This document shows, one piece after another, positions 51,610 to 59,748 of a DNA stretch of 64,000 nucleotides. Every line of letters starts with the position of its first letter. Within the stretch, counting starts at the first letter, position 1. The stretch comes from Actinopolymorpha pittospori. Lineage in GTDB: Bacteria > Actinomycetota > Actinomycetes > Propionibacteriales > Actinopolymorphaceae. Both the position numbers and the translations under genes were made by a program. The stretch covers positions 7,750,001 to 7,814,000 of the forward strand of contig NZ_JADBEM010000001.1 in assembly GCF_014873875.1 (NCBI RefSeq). Direction: 5' to 3'. The notes under the pieces are model-generated. The model was given only the letters and a program-made list of their open reading frames with translations. It made no database searches and had not been told where the DNA came from.

Positions 51610-52080
51610 TCAGCCTGGTGTGTCGAAATCCTCCGGCGTGACCTGGTCCAGGAACTCCCTGAACTTCTGGACCTCCGCCTCCTGCTCGTCCGGAATCGCG
51701 ATGCCTGCCTCCTCGAGGACCTCGTCCGCGCACACGATGCGAACGCCGAGCCGCAGGGCGAGCGCGATCGAGTCCGAGGGACGCGCACTCACCTCCACGC
51801 CACTGGCGAACGCGAGGATGCCGTAGAACACCCCGTCGCGCAGATCGGTGATACGAACCTCGCTCAACTCCTGACCAATCGCGATGAGAACATCGCGGAA
51901 GAGGTCATGAGTGAGGGGCCTGGCTGGGACGATGCCCTGCTGGGCATGGGCGATCGCACTGGCTTCCGCGGGGCCTACCCAGATGGGCAGGAAGCGTTCT
52001 CCGTCGACCTCCCGGAGCAGGACTATCGGCTGGTTCGAAGGCATCTCTACCCGGACACCAACGACGTCGAGCTCGCGCAC
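51610..52080 (-). CDS. Bifunctional nuclease-family protein (DUF151)
   Basis: A 156-aa DUF151 protein, counterpart of mycobacterial Rv1829. Core motifs are VLLREVDGERFLPIWVG, EASAIAHAQQG, RPLTHDLFRD and ARPSDSIALALRLG. Plant and bacterial members have been reported to have nuclease activity. The GTG start is six bases after TACTGT, a likely -10 box, giving a leaderless message. Gap of 77 bp to ftsR upstream on the same strand and 232 bp to the MerR gene. Confidence 0.9.
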   Translation of the reverse strand: MRELDVVGVRVEMPSNQPIVLLREVDGERFLPIWVGPAEASAIAHAQQGIVPARPLTHDLFRDVLIAIGQELSEVRITDLRDGVFYGILAFASGVEVSARPSDSIALALRLGVRIVCADEVLEEAGIAIPDEQEAEVQKFREFLDQVTPEDFDTPG

Positions 52081-52157
52081 TCGTCCACAGTACCCCGGTC
52101 CGCGCCCGGCCGGTCAGGTGACGCTCCATACCTGGACGCGACGGGACCCGGCAGGCC

Positions 52158-52895
52158 CTAGCGATGCAGCCCTGACTTCACCAGTAGCGCGTGCAGGCGT
52201 ACGGAGAGTGCGGCCAGCTCCCGGGTCCGTTCCTCCGCCCGCGCACGGGAGTCGAGTCCGCGTTGCCGGATCAGTGGAGCGACCACCTGCTCGATCAGAC
52301 CGACCTCGCGGTCGGCGGCCGTACGGAAGGCACGCAGGTGGCGGGGTTCGAGGCCAAACCCCGCGAGCTCCCCCGCGATCCTGGCGATCTCCAGCGCGTC
52401 CTCGTCGAAGTGGTCCCGGCCGTGTCGCGGAGTTATCAGGCCGTAGGACTCGAGCTGCTCCAGCAACTCGGCCTTGATGTCGCCGGCCTCGATGAGCTCG
52501 GCGCGGTTGAGTCGCAGGTCTGAGCCACTCTGCTGGAACGCCGAGGGGGCGAGTTGCCCGTCCTCGCCCACGATTTGAGGAGGCGGCGTCGACGCGTGGC
52601 CACCGCCGGGCAACGCGGGTGGCGGCAGGCCCTGGTCGATGGCGTCGAGGTGATCCTTGATGACCCGCAGCGGCAGGTAGTGGTCACGCTGAGCGGTCAG
52701 GACGAAACGCAGGCGTTCGACGTCCTCGTGCCCGAACTTCCGGTAACCGGAGGGGGCGCGCTGGGGCTCGATCAGTCCCTCGGCCTCGAGGAACCTGATC
52801 TTGGAGATGGTGACGTCGGGAAACTCAGGGCGCAGCCTGGCCAGCACTTCGCCGATGGAGAAACTGCCAGATCGCGCGGAGGCCGCACCGTTCAC
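52158..52895 (-). CDS. ftsR: MerR-family regulator FtsR (Rv1828-like)
   Basis: A 245-aa MerR-type regulator. Winged-helix: FSIGEVLARLRPEFPDVTIS, then KIRFLEAEGLIEPQRAPSGY and KFGHEDVERLRFVLTAQRDHY; the C-terminal half is helical. Ortholog by sequence type and neighbourhood of Rv1828 and of Corynebacterium FtsR, which activates ftsZ and so controls cell growth and division. GAGGG lies eight bases before the GTG start; 52 bp separate it from garA. Confidence 0.9.
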   Translation of the reverse strand: MNGAASARSGSFSIGEVLARLRPEFPDVTISKIRFLEAEGLIEPQRAPSGYRKFGHEDVERLRFVLTAQRDHYLPLRVIKDHLDAIDQGLPPPALPGGGHASTPPPQIVGEDGQLAPSAFQQSGSDLRLNRAELIEAGDIKAELLEQLESYGLITPRHGRDHFDEDALEIARIAGELAGFGLEPRHLRAFRTAADREVGLIEQVVAPLIRQRGLDSRARAEERTRELAALSVRLHALLVKSGLHR

Positions 52896-52947
52896 AGGGG
52901 GCGCCCTCGCTGGTCGAGCGCCCTACCTGCCCGGCGAACACCGGCGT

Positions 52948-53511
52948 TCACCCTGTCTCCTCCTCGGGCCCTCCGTCCACGCCAGCGGCACTGCGCTCGC
53001 CCAGGTCCTGGCGTCCGAAGCCGCGCTGGCTGGCGAAGTACACGAGGCGGAACTTGCCGATCTGCACCTCGTCACCGCCGACCAGCATCACCTCGTCGAT
53101 ACGGTCCCGGTTGACGTAGGTGCCGTTCAGGCTGCCCACGTCACGGACGGCGAAACCTTGTGGCTGACGGTAGAACTCCGCATGCCGGCGAGAAACGGTC
53201 ACGTCGTCGAGGAAGATGTCGCTTTCGGGATGCCGTCCCACCGTCACGACGTCGGAGTCGAGCAGGAACCTGCTCCCCGCGCTCGGGCCGCGCTGGACGA
53301 TGAGCAGCGCGCTGTCGTAGGGCAGCGCATCGACGGCCGCCTGCTCATGAGGCCGCAGCTCGGCTTCGGCGCGCTCCTCCGGCTCCAGTCCAGCGAGTGA
53401 GATCGTGGCGGTCTGTTCGACCGACCGCTCGCTCCCCAGCGCCTTGCCACACTGCGAACAGAACCTGCTGCCTTCGGCGTTTTCATGCCCGCACTGTGTG
53501 CAGAAAGGCAT
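52948..53511 (-). CDS. garA: FHA-domain protein GarA
   Basis: A 187-aa forkhead-associated protein. An N-terminal zinc ribbon (FCTQCG and RFCSQCG) is followed by a TATISL segment, in the position of the N-terminal threonine motif that PknB/PknG phosphorylate in GarA, and by the FHA domain (VTVGRHPESDIFLDDVTVSR, RHAEF, DVGSLNGTYVN). Unphosphorylated GarA inhibits 2-oxoglutarate decarboxylase and glutamate dehydrogenase in mycobacteria; that role is inferred here. The ribbon is not present in mycobacterial GarA. GGGAGGG precedes the ATG; the frame is open further upstream. Confidence 0.88.
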   Translation of the reverse strand: MPFCTQCGHENAEGSRFCSQCGKALGSERSVEQTATISLAGLEPEERAEAELRPHEQAAVDALPYDSALLIVQRGPSAGSRFLLDSDVVTVGRHPESDIFLDDVTVSRRHAEFYRQPQGFAVRDVGSLNGTYVNRDRIDEVMLVGGDEVQIGKFRLVYFASQRGFGRQDLGERSAAGVDGGPEEETG

Positions 53512-53731
53512 CGGCGACCCTCCCGTGGCGGAATTCGACGTAAATCTTGTTGGACACTTCCACCGCACACACCCTAACCCTTGATGTGGGGTCGAGGTGG
53601 GCAGGTCGGACGATAACCGGGCCAGAGTTGACCCGCGAGCGGTCCACCGGCCAGACGGTCCGGCGGACCGAGCTCACCCTCGGTTCAGGGGGCGAACGGC
53701 CAGGACGCCCCGGCCGGGGGGTCGTGGGCCC

Positions 53732-54121
53732 TCAGGACTGGTCGAGCTGGGCCTGGTAGCCGGCCGCGTCGAGGAGAGCGCCGAGGTCGGCGGGGTCGGC
53801 GGGACGGACCTCGATCATCCAGCCCTCGCCGTAGGGGTCGCTGTTGACCAGTTCGGGACGCTCGTCCAGCGCTTCGTTGCGCGCCACCACGGTGCCCTTG
53901 ATCGGCGCGTAGAGGTCGCTCACGCTCTTGGTGGACTCGAGCTCACCGCACGCCGCGTTGGCGTCGAGCTCCGCACCGACGTCGGGGAGATTGACGTAGA
54001 CGATGTCGCCGAGCGCGTCCTGGGCGTAGTCGGTGATGCCGATACGTACGCTCCCCTCGGTCTGGCCGGGGTTGCGAATCCACTCGTGCTCAGCGGTGTA
54101 ACTGAGGTCGTCCGGGAACAC
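53732..54121 (-). CDS. gcvH: Glycine cleavage system H protein
   Basis: A 129-aa lipoyl carrier that shuttles the aminomethyl group between GcvP and GcvT. The lipoylated Lys is in GELESTKSVSDLYAP; the domain begins SYTAEHEWIRNPG and contains VGITDYAQDALGDIVYVNLP. The GTG has AGGAG six bases upstream. It lies 26 bp downstream of the DUF881 gene; the 220 bp between it and garA hold no recognised site. Confidence 0.94.
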   Translation of the reverse strand: MFPDDLSYTAEHEWIRNPGQTEGSVRIGITDYAQDALGDIVYVNLPDVGAELDANAACGELESTKSVSDLYAPIKGTVVARNEALDERPELVNSDPYGEGWMIEVRPADPADLGALLDAAGYQAQLDQS

Positions 54122-54147
54122 CTGCTTCTCCTACTTTCCTCGGTGCC

Positions 54148-55041
54148 TCATTTGGTCGCTCCAGAGGTCTTCTCCGGAGCCGGGCGAGCGTAGCGGGGGG
54201 ACGTGACGTTGTGCAAGGAATTGATCTGCACGGTCTGTCGCTCGAGAACGGTGACGAGACCGCCCTTCTGACTGACCTCGTCCACCACGCCGCCCGGGAT
54301 GCGCATGGCGGTCGCCAGCGTCCGGGTGTCGCCGATCGCGTCGATGGTATAGGGCGGTGGGATGAGCTTGTTGTCGATGATGATCCCGCCCTGGCCGTTC
54401 AGGAAGTAGCTCGCCGCCACCACCCGGACGCGATCGTTGACCTCGATCGACTCCGCGCCCGCGTCGCGAAGCTCCTCGATCGTGTTGAGCACCAGCGACG
54501 CGTCGACCGCCGCCTGGTTGTCGGAGATCGTGAGCCGGATGCCCGGACCGGTCGCGGGGAGGGTGCCGGCGAGGATGCCGAGCGTCTGCGCCCTGGCCTG
54601 AGCCTGCTCCACCGCCGTACGGCTGCGGTCGGCGCCGGAGACCAGGTCCGACTTCGCCTGCTGCAGCTCACTGATGTCGGACTCCAGGCGACGGGTCCGT
54701 TGCTGCAGGCCGTCCAGGATCTGCACCAGCTGGGACTGGTCGGCGGTCGAGAACTCGTCGGTGGTGCGGAGGGCCTGCACCTGGATCGTCGCGGCGAAGC
54801 CGAGGACGGCGAGCAGGGTGGCGCCGGCGATCTGGGCGCGGGAGACATAGGGGCGGAAGGCGCCGCCCAGCCGACGCCACGCGATGTTGCGCTGCTTCGC
54901 GCCGGCAGCCTTCGGCCTGGGCTCGGCCGCGGGCGACTTCGCGCCGGACCCGGTGCCAGTGGACTCCTCGCGCGCCCCGGCCTGCTCGCGCCGTGCCGCT
55001 TCGAGCTTCTCCGACTTCTCGGCCATCGTCACGTCCGTCAC
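54148..55041 (-). CDS. DUF881 protein (Rv1825-like)
   Basis: A 297-aa membrane-anchored protein with a basic, Ala/Lys-rich cytoplasmic N-terminus, one hydrophobic helix (IAGATLLAVLGFAATIQVQA) and a periplasmic domain with a coiled-coil start (QSQLVQILDGLQQRTRRLES). Core DUF881 motifs: GIRLTISDNQAAVDASLV and AGAESIEVNDRVRVV. Function not established; the family is linked to division by position. ATGA overlap with the small basic protein gene. Confidence 0.88.
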   Translation of the reverse strand: MTDVTMAEKSEKLEAARREQAGAREESTGTGSGAKSPAAEPRPKAAGAKQRNIAWRRLGGAFRPYVSRAQIAGATLLAVLGFAATIQVQALRTTDEFSTADQSQLVQILDGLQQRTRRLESDISELQQAKSDLVSGADRSRTAVEQAQARAQTLGILAGTLPATGPGIRLTISDNQAAVDASLVLNTIEELRDAGAESIEVNDRVRVVAASYFLNGQGGIIIDNKLIPPPYTIDAIGDTRTLATAMRIPGGVVDEVSQKGGLVTVLERQTVQINSLHNVTSPRYARPAPEKTSGATK

Positions 55042-55370
55042 GCCTTGAAGAGGCGCCGTCGAATCGCTGCCATGTTGGAGAAGATCCGGATGCCGAGCAC
55101 CACGACCACGCCGGTCGACAGCTGCGCGCCGACCCCGAGCTGGTCGCCGAGGTAGACCATCACCGCGGCGACCAGGACGTTGCCGATGAACGACACCACG
55201 AAGACCCGGTCGTCGAAGATGCCGTCGACCAGCGCCCGGACTCCACCGAAGACGGCGTCGAGCGCCGCCACGACGGCGATCGGGAGATAGGGCTGCAGTG
55301 CCAGCGGCACCGAGGGCTGGAGGAGGAGCCCCGCGATGATGCCGACGAGGAGGCCGATCGTCGCGATCAC
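55038..55370 (-). CDS. Small basic family protein (DUF1290, Rv1824-like)
   Basis: A 110-aa membrane protein with three hydrophobic segments (IGLLVGIIAGLLLQPSVPLA; FVVSFIGNVLVAAVMVYLGD; GVVVVLGIRIFSNM) and a basic end (RRRLFKA). Counterpart of SbpR/Rv1824 in the division neighbourhood. Its start and stop overlap the flanking DUF881 genes by 3-4 bp each, so the three are translated as a unit and probably act together. Confidence 0.92.
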   Translation of the reverse strand: MIATIGLLVGIIAGLLLQPSVPLALQPYLPIAVVAALDAVFGGVRALVDGIFDDRVFVVSFIGNVLVAAVMVYLGDQLGVGAQLSTGVVVVLGIRIFSNMAAIRRRLFKA

Positions 55371-56296
55371 TGGGCGCCTTCCGTCCGCGCGTAACGAAGA
55401 TTGCTTCCTGAGTCGGCCGGCAAGGTCAACTTGTCGACCGCCTTGGTCTCAAGACGTATATGGTGCACTGCCTTGAGGTTGAAGAGCCACTCGCCACCCG
55501 GACTCTCGGTAAACCTCGCTTCGAGAGAGTCGGGATTCCCGATCGCCTCCACGACGTAGGGTCGCGCCAACGGACGGTAGTCGACGGTGATCGACTTGTC
55601 GGCGCCGCGGATCGCGGTGAGGGCGGTGAGCCGCTGGCCGTTGACGGTGATCGCCTCCGCACCCGCTGCCCACAGGCCGTTGACGACCTGCTGGAGGTCG
55701 ATGTCGAGGATCCGGCCGTCCCCGCTCTGGGCGCCGGCCACGTCGTCGGTGGGCGCGTCGTCGATGAGGAGCCGCAGGCCGGGCCCCTCCACCCGGCCGG
55801 TGCCCGCCAGGACGTCGAGAGCGTCGAGCCGCTCGCGCAGATCCTGACCGCTCACAGTGCTCGCGAGCAGGTCGTTCTGCAGCCGGGTCACTTCCTCCTG
55901 CAGGCTGTTGGCCTGGGCACGGGTGGTGTCGTTGCGCTCGGCCTCGTTGCGGATGCGGACGACGAGCTCGGCCTTCTCCTTGGCGACCGCGGGAGCGGAG
56001 TGCCGGGTCTGGAGCGCGGCCATCGTGAGAAGCAGCCCGAGGACGAGGAGTACGAGCACCGTCGCGCCCATGCCTCGCCTGCTGCGGGTTCGGTTGGAGC
56101 CGCGCCGGGCGGCGGCCGCGGCGTAGCCGTCGTCGAGCGCGTGCGTCACCAGTTCGCGCATCAACGACATGGAGTCGTCGCGGCGATACTCCGGATAGGC
56201 ACCAGGCCAGACGCCCTGCCGGACCGGCGGGCGCTTCGGTTTGGCGGCGGAACGCTCGCTGCGCGCGGTCGTCGTGTCCGACTCCCCTCGAGCCAT
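55367..56296 (-). CDS. DUF881 protein (Rv1823-like)
   Basis: A 309-aa protein of the same family as the one two genes downstream: basic cytoplasmic start, one hydrophobic helix (GATVLVLLVLGLLLTMAALQ), then an extracytoplasmic domain with a heptad-like start (ANSLQEEVTRLQNDLLAS) and DUF881 motifs (GPGLRLLIDDA; AGAEAITVNGQRL). The ATG at 56296 is six bases after CACGAT (possible leaderless start); a GTG two codons earlier is the alternative. First gene of the DUF881-Sbp-DUF881-gcvH group. Confidence 0.88.
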   Translation of the reverse strand: MARGESDTTTARSERSAAKPKRPPVRQGVWPGAYPEYRRDDSMSLMRELVTHALDDGYAAAAARRGSNRTRSRRGMGATVLVLLVLGLLLTMAALQTRHSAPAVAKEKAELVVRIRNEAERNDTTRAQANSLQEEVTRLQNDLLASTVSGQDLRERLDALDVLAGTGRVEGPGLRLLIDDAPTDDVAGAQSGDGRILDIDLQQVVNGLWAAGAEAITVNGQRLTALTAIRGADKSITVDYRPLARPYVVEAIGNPDSLEARFTESPGGEWLFNLKAVHHIRLETKAVDKLTLPADSGSNLRYARTEGAQ

Positions 56297-56421
56297 GCGC
56301 ACATCGTGTCATGCTCGCCCGAGTCTCAACCCGCGCGGTGATCAGTGGGGTACGGCGTGTCCGCCTTCCGGCCACACGCCGTGGTCACCGCTCCGGGCGG
56401 GTGAGGCGCCCGCGGACCGGA

Positions 56422-58923
56422 TCAGCGCCCGGCGCGGGTCACCAGGTCGGCCCAGCGGTGGGCCAGCGCGGTCGCCCGCTCGGTGCTGGCGGCCTCGGCC
56501 CAGACCCTGGTCACCGCCTCGGTCGGGTCCGGGAGCACCAGCGCCCAGGAGCCGTCGTTCTCGACGACGCGTACGCCGTCGGTGGTGTCGAGCGACCGAC
56601 CGTCGGCGGCCTCCACGGCCGCGCGCATGACCGCGCCCTTGCTCGCCCACGGTGTCGGCACCGCCAGGTGGACGACATGGGCACGCGGGATCCGGGCGTT
56701 GATCTCCGACAACCGCAGGCCGGTGCGGGCGACGACGCCGACCAGTCGGACGAACGCGGCGAAGCCGTCGACGGCGTTGGAGAACTCCGGCACGATGAAG
56801 CCGCCCCGGCCGTCGCCGGCGAGGAGCAGGCCATCAGCGGCCGACGCCGTGGCCAGCGCGTCCGGTGCCGTCGTGGTCCAGCGAATGCCCACACCGTGGT
56901 AGGCCGCCACCTGCTCGGCGACCCTGGTCGTGGTCACCGGGACCGCGACGTGGCCACCGCCGGGTGCCTCCGCGGCCACCAGGTCGACGAAGACGAGCAG
57001 CGCGCGTTCGTCGGCGATGACGTTGCCGGTCTCGTCGACCAGGGAGATGCGCTCACCGAGGGGGTCGAAGCGCACGCCGAGCGCGGCGCGGGACGACGCC
57101 ACGAGTTCGGCGAGGTTGGCGACGGCGGCCGTCCGCTGCTCGGTCGTCTCGGTCGGGCTCCGGTCGTCGAGTCCGGCGTTGACCAGGAACGCGTCGATGT
57201 CGAGGCGACCGAGGAGGTTCGGCAGCAGTTGGCCGGCAGTGCCGCGGCCGGCGTCCACGACGACCTTGAGCCGGGCCTCCGCGACGTTGGACGTGTCGAC
57301 GTTCTGCAGCAGGTCGTGGACGTAGTTCTCGGCGACCCGGGACGGGAAGCTCAGGTCGCCGATCTCGCCGGGGAAGGCCCGCCGGAACTCCTGCCGGCCG
57401 AGCACCCGCTCCACCTTGCGCTGGGCGACCAGGGAGAGGTCGGCGCCACGTTCGTCGAGGAAGATCAGGTCGACCGAGTCCGGGCGGTTGGGTGTGGTCC
57501 GGATGAGCAGCCCGCCGCCGACGCTGCTGCGGGCCGTCTCCAGCCTGGCGACCGGATTGGGCGCGACCTCGAGGTCGCAGACGTTGAGGGCGCTGGAGGT
57601 GAACGCCGCGATGGCCGCCCGCTTGAGCGCACGGGCGGAGCGCGACGTGTCCCGAGCGGTGAGCACGGTGGAGCCCTTGCGCAGGGTAGTGGCGAAGGCG
57701 CTGGCCAGCCGGACGACGAGTTCGGGGGTGATCTCGACGTTGACGATGCCACTCAGGCCGCGCGCCCCGAAGAGCGCCTGCCGGCCCTGCGACTCCCAGA
57801 TGACGCTCTGGTTGACGACCGCGCCCGCCTCGATGGTCTTGCTCGGATAGACCTTGATCTCGGGGTGGAGGACGGCCTCCTCCTCGATCACGCAGTCGTC
57901 GCCGACCACCGCGCCGTCCTCGATCCGTGCGCCGCGCATGACGTCGGTGTTCTTGCCGACGACGCAGCCACGCAGGTTGGTGTGCCCGCCGATGTAGGCG
58001 TTGTCGTGAACGACCGCGCGGTGCAGGAACGCGCCACTGCGGACCACGACGTTGTCGCCGACGACCGTGTGGTCGCGGACCTCCGCACCGCCTTCGAGCT
58101 TGGCGTAGGCCCCGACGTAGGTCGGCCCCTTCAGGATGGCGTCCGGGTCGACGTCGGCGCCCTCACCGACCCAGACCCCGTTGGACACCTCGAAGCCGTC
58201 GATGTCGATCTGCAGCTGACCGTCGAGCGCGTCGTAGTTGGCCTTGAGGTAGCTGCGGTGGGTGCCGACGTCCTCCCAGTAGCCCTCCGCGACGTAGCCG
58301 TAGAGCGGGGCACCCTTCGCAAGCAACCGGGGAAACACGTCACTGGACCAGTCGACGTTCTCCGCCTCGCCCACGTGGTCGAGGATCTCCGGCTCCATCA
58401 CGTAGATGCCGGTGTTGATGGTGTCGGAGAAGACCTGGCCCCAGGTCGGCTTCTCCAGGAAACGCTCGACGCGGCCGTCCTCCCCGAGGATGGTGATGCC
58501 GAACTCCAACGGGTCGGGGACCCGGGTCAAGCAGACCGTGGCGAGCGCACCGGTGCTCCGGTGGTGTTCGACCAGCGCGGTCAGGTCGATGTCGGTGAGG
58601 GCGTCACCGGAGATCACGACGAACGTGTCGTCGGACAGCGCGGCTGCGGCGTTCTTGACGCTTCCCGCCGTACCGAGCGGCTTCTCCTCGGTGGCGTAGG
58701 TGAGGTCCATGCCGAGGTCCTCACCGTCGCCGAAGTAGGACCGCACCATCGAGCCGAGGAAGTGGACGGTGACGACCGTCTCGTTCAGCTCGTGCCGGCG
58801 CAGCAGGCGAAGGACGTGCTCCATGATCGGGCGGTTGACGACCGGCAACAGCGGCTTCGGCATGCTCGTGGTCATCGGACGAAGGCGGGTGCCTTCGCCG
58901 CCGGCCATCACGACGGCTCTCAC
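56422..58923 (-). CDS. Two-domain sugar-phosphate guanylyltransferase / phosphomannomutase-like protein
   Basis: An 833-aa protein. Residues 1-230 are a sugar-1-phosphate nucleotidyltransferase (MAGGEGTRLRPMTTSMPKPL; GDALTDIDL), followed by a left-handed beta-helix (about 240-370) and a phosphomannomutase-like part (about 380-833). The mutase part has lost its active site: GGLLIRTTPNRPDSV stands where TASHNP (phospho-Ser) is expected, and GVRFDPLGERISL where the DGDxDR metal loop is expected. The same architecture is found in Streptomyces, so the dead mutase is probably a family trait. GAGAGGAG precedes the GTG. The CDP-alcohol phosphatidyltransferase gene ends 34 bp upstream. Confidence 0.87.
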   Translation of the reverse strand: MRAVVMAGGEGTRLRPMTTSMPKPLLPVVNRPIMEHVLRLLRRHELNETVVTVHFLGSMVRSYFGDGEDLGMDLTYATEEKPLGTAGSVKNAAAALSDDTFVVISGDALTDIDLTALVEHHRSTGALATVCLTRVPDPLEFGITILGEDGRVERFLEKPTWGQVFSDTINTGIYVMEPEILDHVGEAENVDWSSDVFPRLLAKGAPLYGYVAEGYWEDVGTHRSYLKANYDALDGQLQIDIDGFEVSNGVWVGEGADVDPDAILKGPTYVGAYAKLEGGAEVRDHTVVGDNVVVRSGAFLHRAVVHDNAYIGGHTNLRGCVVGKNTDVMRGARIEDGAVVGDDCVIEEEAVLHPEIKVYPSKTIEAGAVVNQSVIWESQGRQALFGARGLSGIVNVEITPELVVRLASAFATTLRKGSTVLTARDTSRSARALKRAAIAAFTSSALNVCDLEVAPNPVARLETARSSVGGGLLIRTTPNRPDSVDLIFLDERGADLSLVAQRKVERVLGRQEFRRAFPGEIGDLSFPSRVAENYVHDLLQNVDTSNVAEARLKVVVDAGRGTAGQLLPNLLGRLDIDAFLVNAGLDDRSPTETTEQRTAAVANLAELVASSRAALGVRFDPLGERISLVDETGNVIADERALLVFVDLVAAEAPGGGHVAVPVTTTRVAEQVAAYHGVGIRWTTTAPDALATASAADGLLLAGDGRGGFIVPEFSNAVDGFAAFVRLVGVVARTGLRLSEINARIPRAHVVHLAVPTPWASKGAVMRAAVEAADGRSLDTTDGVRVVENDGSWALVLPDPTEAVTRVWAEAASTERATALAHRWADLVTRAGR

Positions 58924-58957
58924 GTGGCTCCTCTCCGCCAGCCCGCACCGCGAGGGA

Positions 58958-59569
58958 TCACCTCAGGTGTGGAGCCGAACCTTCTTCTCGTGCCGGTGGT
59001 GCCGTCCTCGTGCCCCGGAGGAGCTGACGAGCCTGGTAGGCGTAGAGAACTCCCGCCCACCAGTAAAGTCCGGTGCCCCACACCGCGAAGGCCCACCCGA
59101 CGATCTGGGCGACCGAGGCCCACGTGCCGGAGCCCTCGCCGAGGAACAGCAGCGGGAAGGCGTAGAGCAGGCAGAACGTCGCCGCCTTGCCCAGGAAGTG
59201 CACGGGCAGCGGTCCGTGGCCACGCGAGCGGAGGAAGAGGAGCAGGATCGCGAGCAGGACGTCACGCGCGGGCAGCGCGACGGCGAGCGGGATCGGGATC
59301 ACGTCGCGGGCGGCGAGCCCGAACAGGACCGCGAGGATGTAGAGACGGTCCGCGAACGGGTCGAGAAGCTTGCCGAGGGTGCTCGTCTGGTGCAGCCGAC
59401 GGGCGAGCTGGCCGTCGAGCCAGTCGGTGAATCCGGAGACGGCGAGCACGATGATGGCCCAACCGTCGGCCCGGGGCCCGAGCACGAGCCAGAGGAACAA
59501 CGGGACGCCCGCGAGTCTGGCGAAGCTCAGGACGTTGGGCAGGGTGAGTACCCGGGTGTCCTCACGCAT
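58958..59569 (-). CDS. CDP-alcohol phosphatidyltransferase (PgsA2-like, Rv1822-like)
   Basis: A 203-aa membrane enzyme of the CDP-alcohol phosphatidyltransferase family with five or six helices. The active-site signature DG-x2-AR-x8-G-x3-D-x3-D is intact: WLDGQLARRLHQTSTLG then KLLDPFADR. It would transfer a phosphatidyl group to glycerol-3-phosphate or another alcohol. The ATG at 59569 has GGAG nine bases upstream; a TTG seven codons earlier is less likely. It lies 34 bp upstream of the sugar-nucleotidyltransferase gene. Confidence 0.9.
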   Translation of the reverse strand: MREDTRVLTLPNVLSFARLAGVPLFLWLVLGPRADGWAIIVLAVSGFTDWLDGQLARRLHQTSTLGKLLDPFADRLYILAVLFGLAARDVIPIPLAVALPARDVLLAILLLFLRSRGHGPLPVHFLGKAATFCLLYAFPLLFLGEGSGTWASVAQIVGWAFAVWGTGLYWWAGVLYAYQARQLLRGTRTAPPAREEGSAPHLR

Positions 59570-59748
59570 ATCGACCGGCTCCGCCACCAAAAGATCCCCC
59601 TCCGGGGCCCCACAAAAGGTCCTGCTGAAACAGTATTACCCGGGCAGCTCGCAGAGCCGTTCGCCGCGCGGCCGGCCATAGCGTCCGGCCGTCCGTGCGG
59701 ACGTCAGTCCGTACGGTCACATCGATCAGCCCCTGCCCCCCACGTCGG

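Noticed and set aside
56311..59430. A 3.1-kb plus-strand frame over the nucleotidyltransferase and pgsA2-like genes
   Set aside because: Antisense to well-supported genes; no domain.
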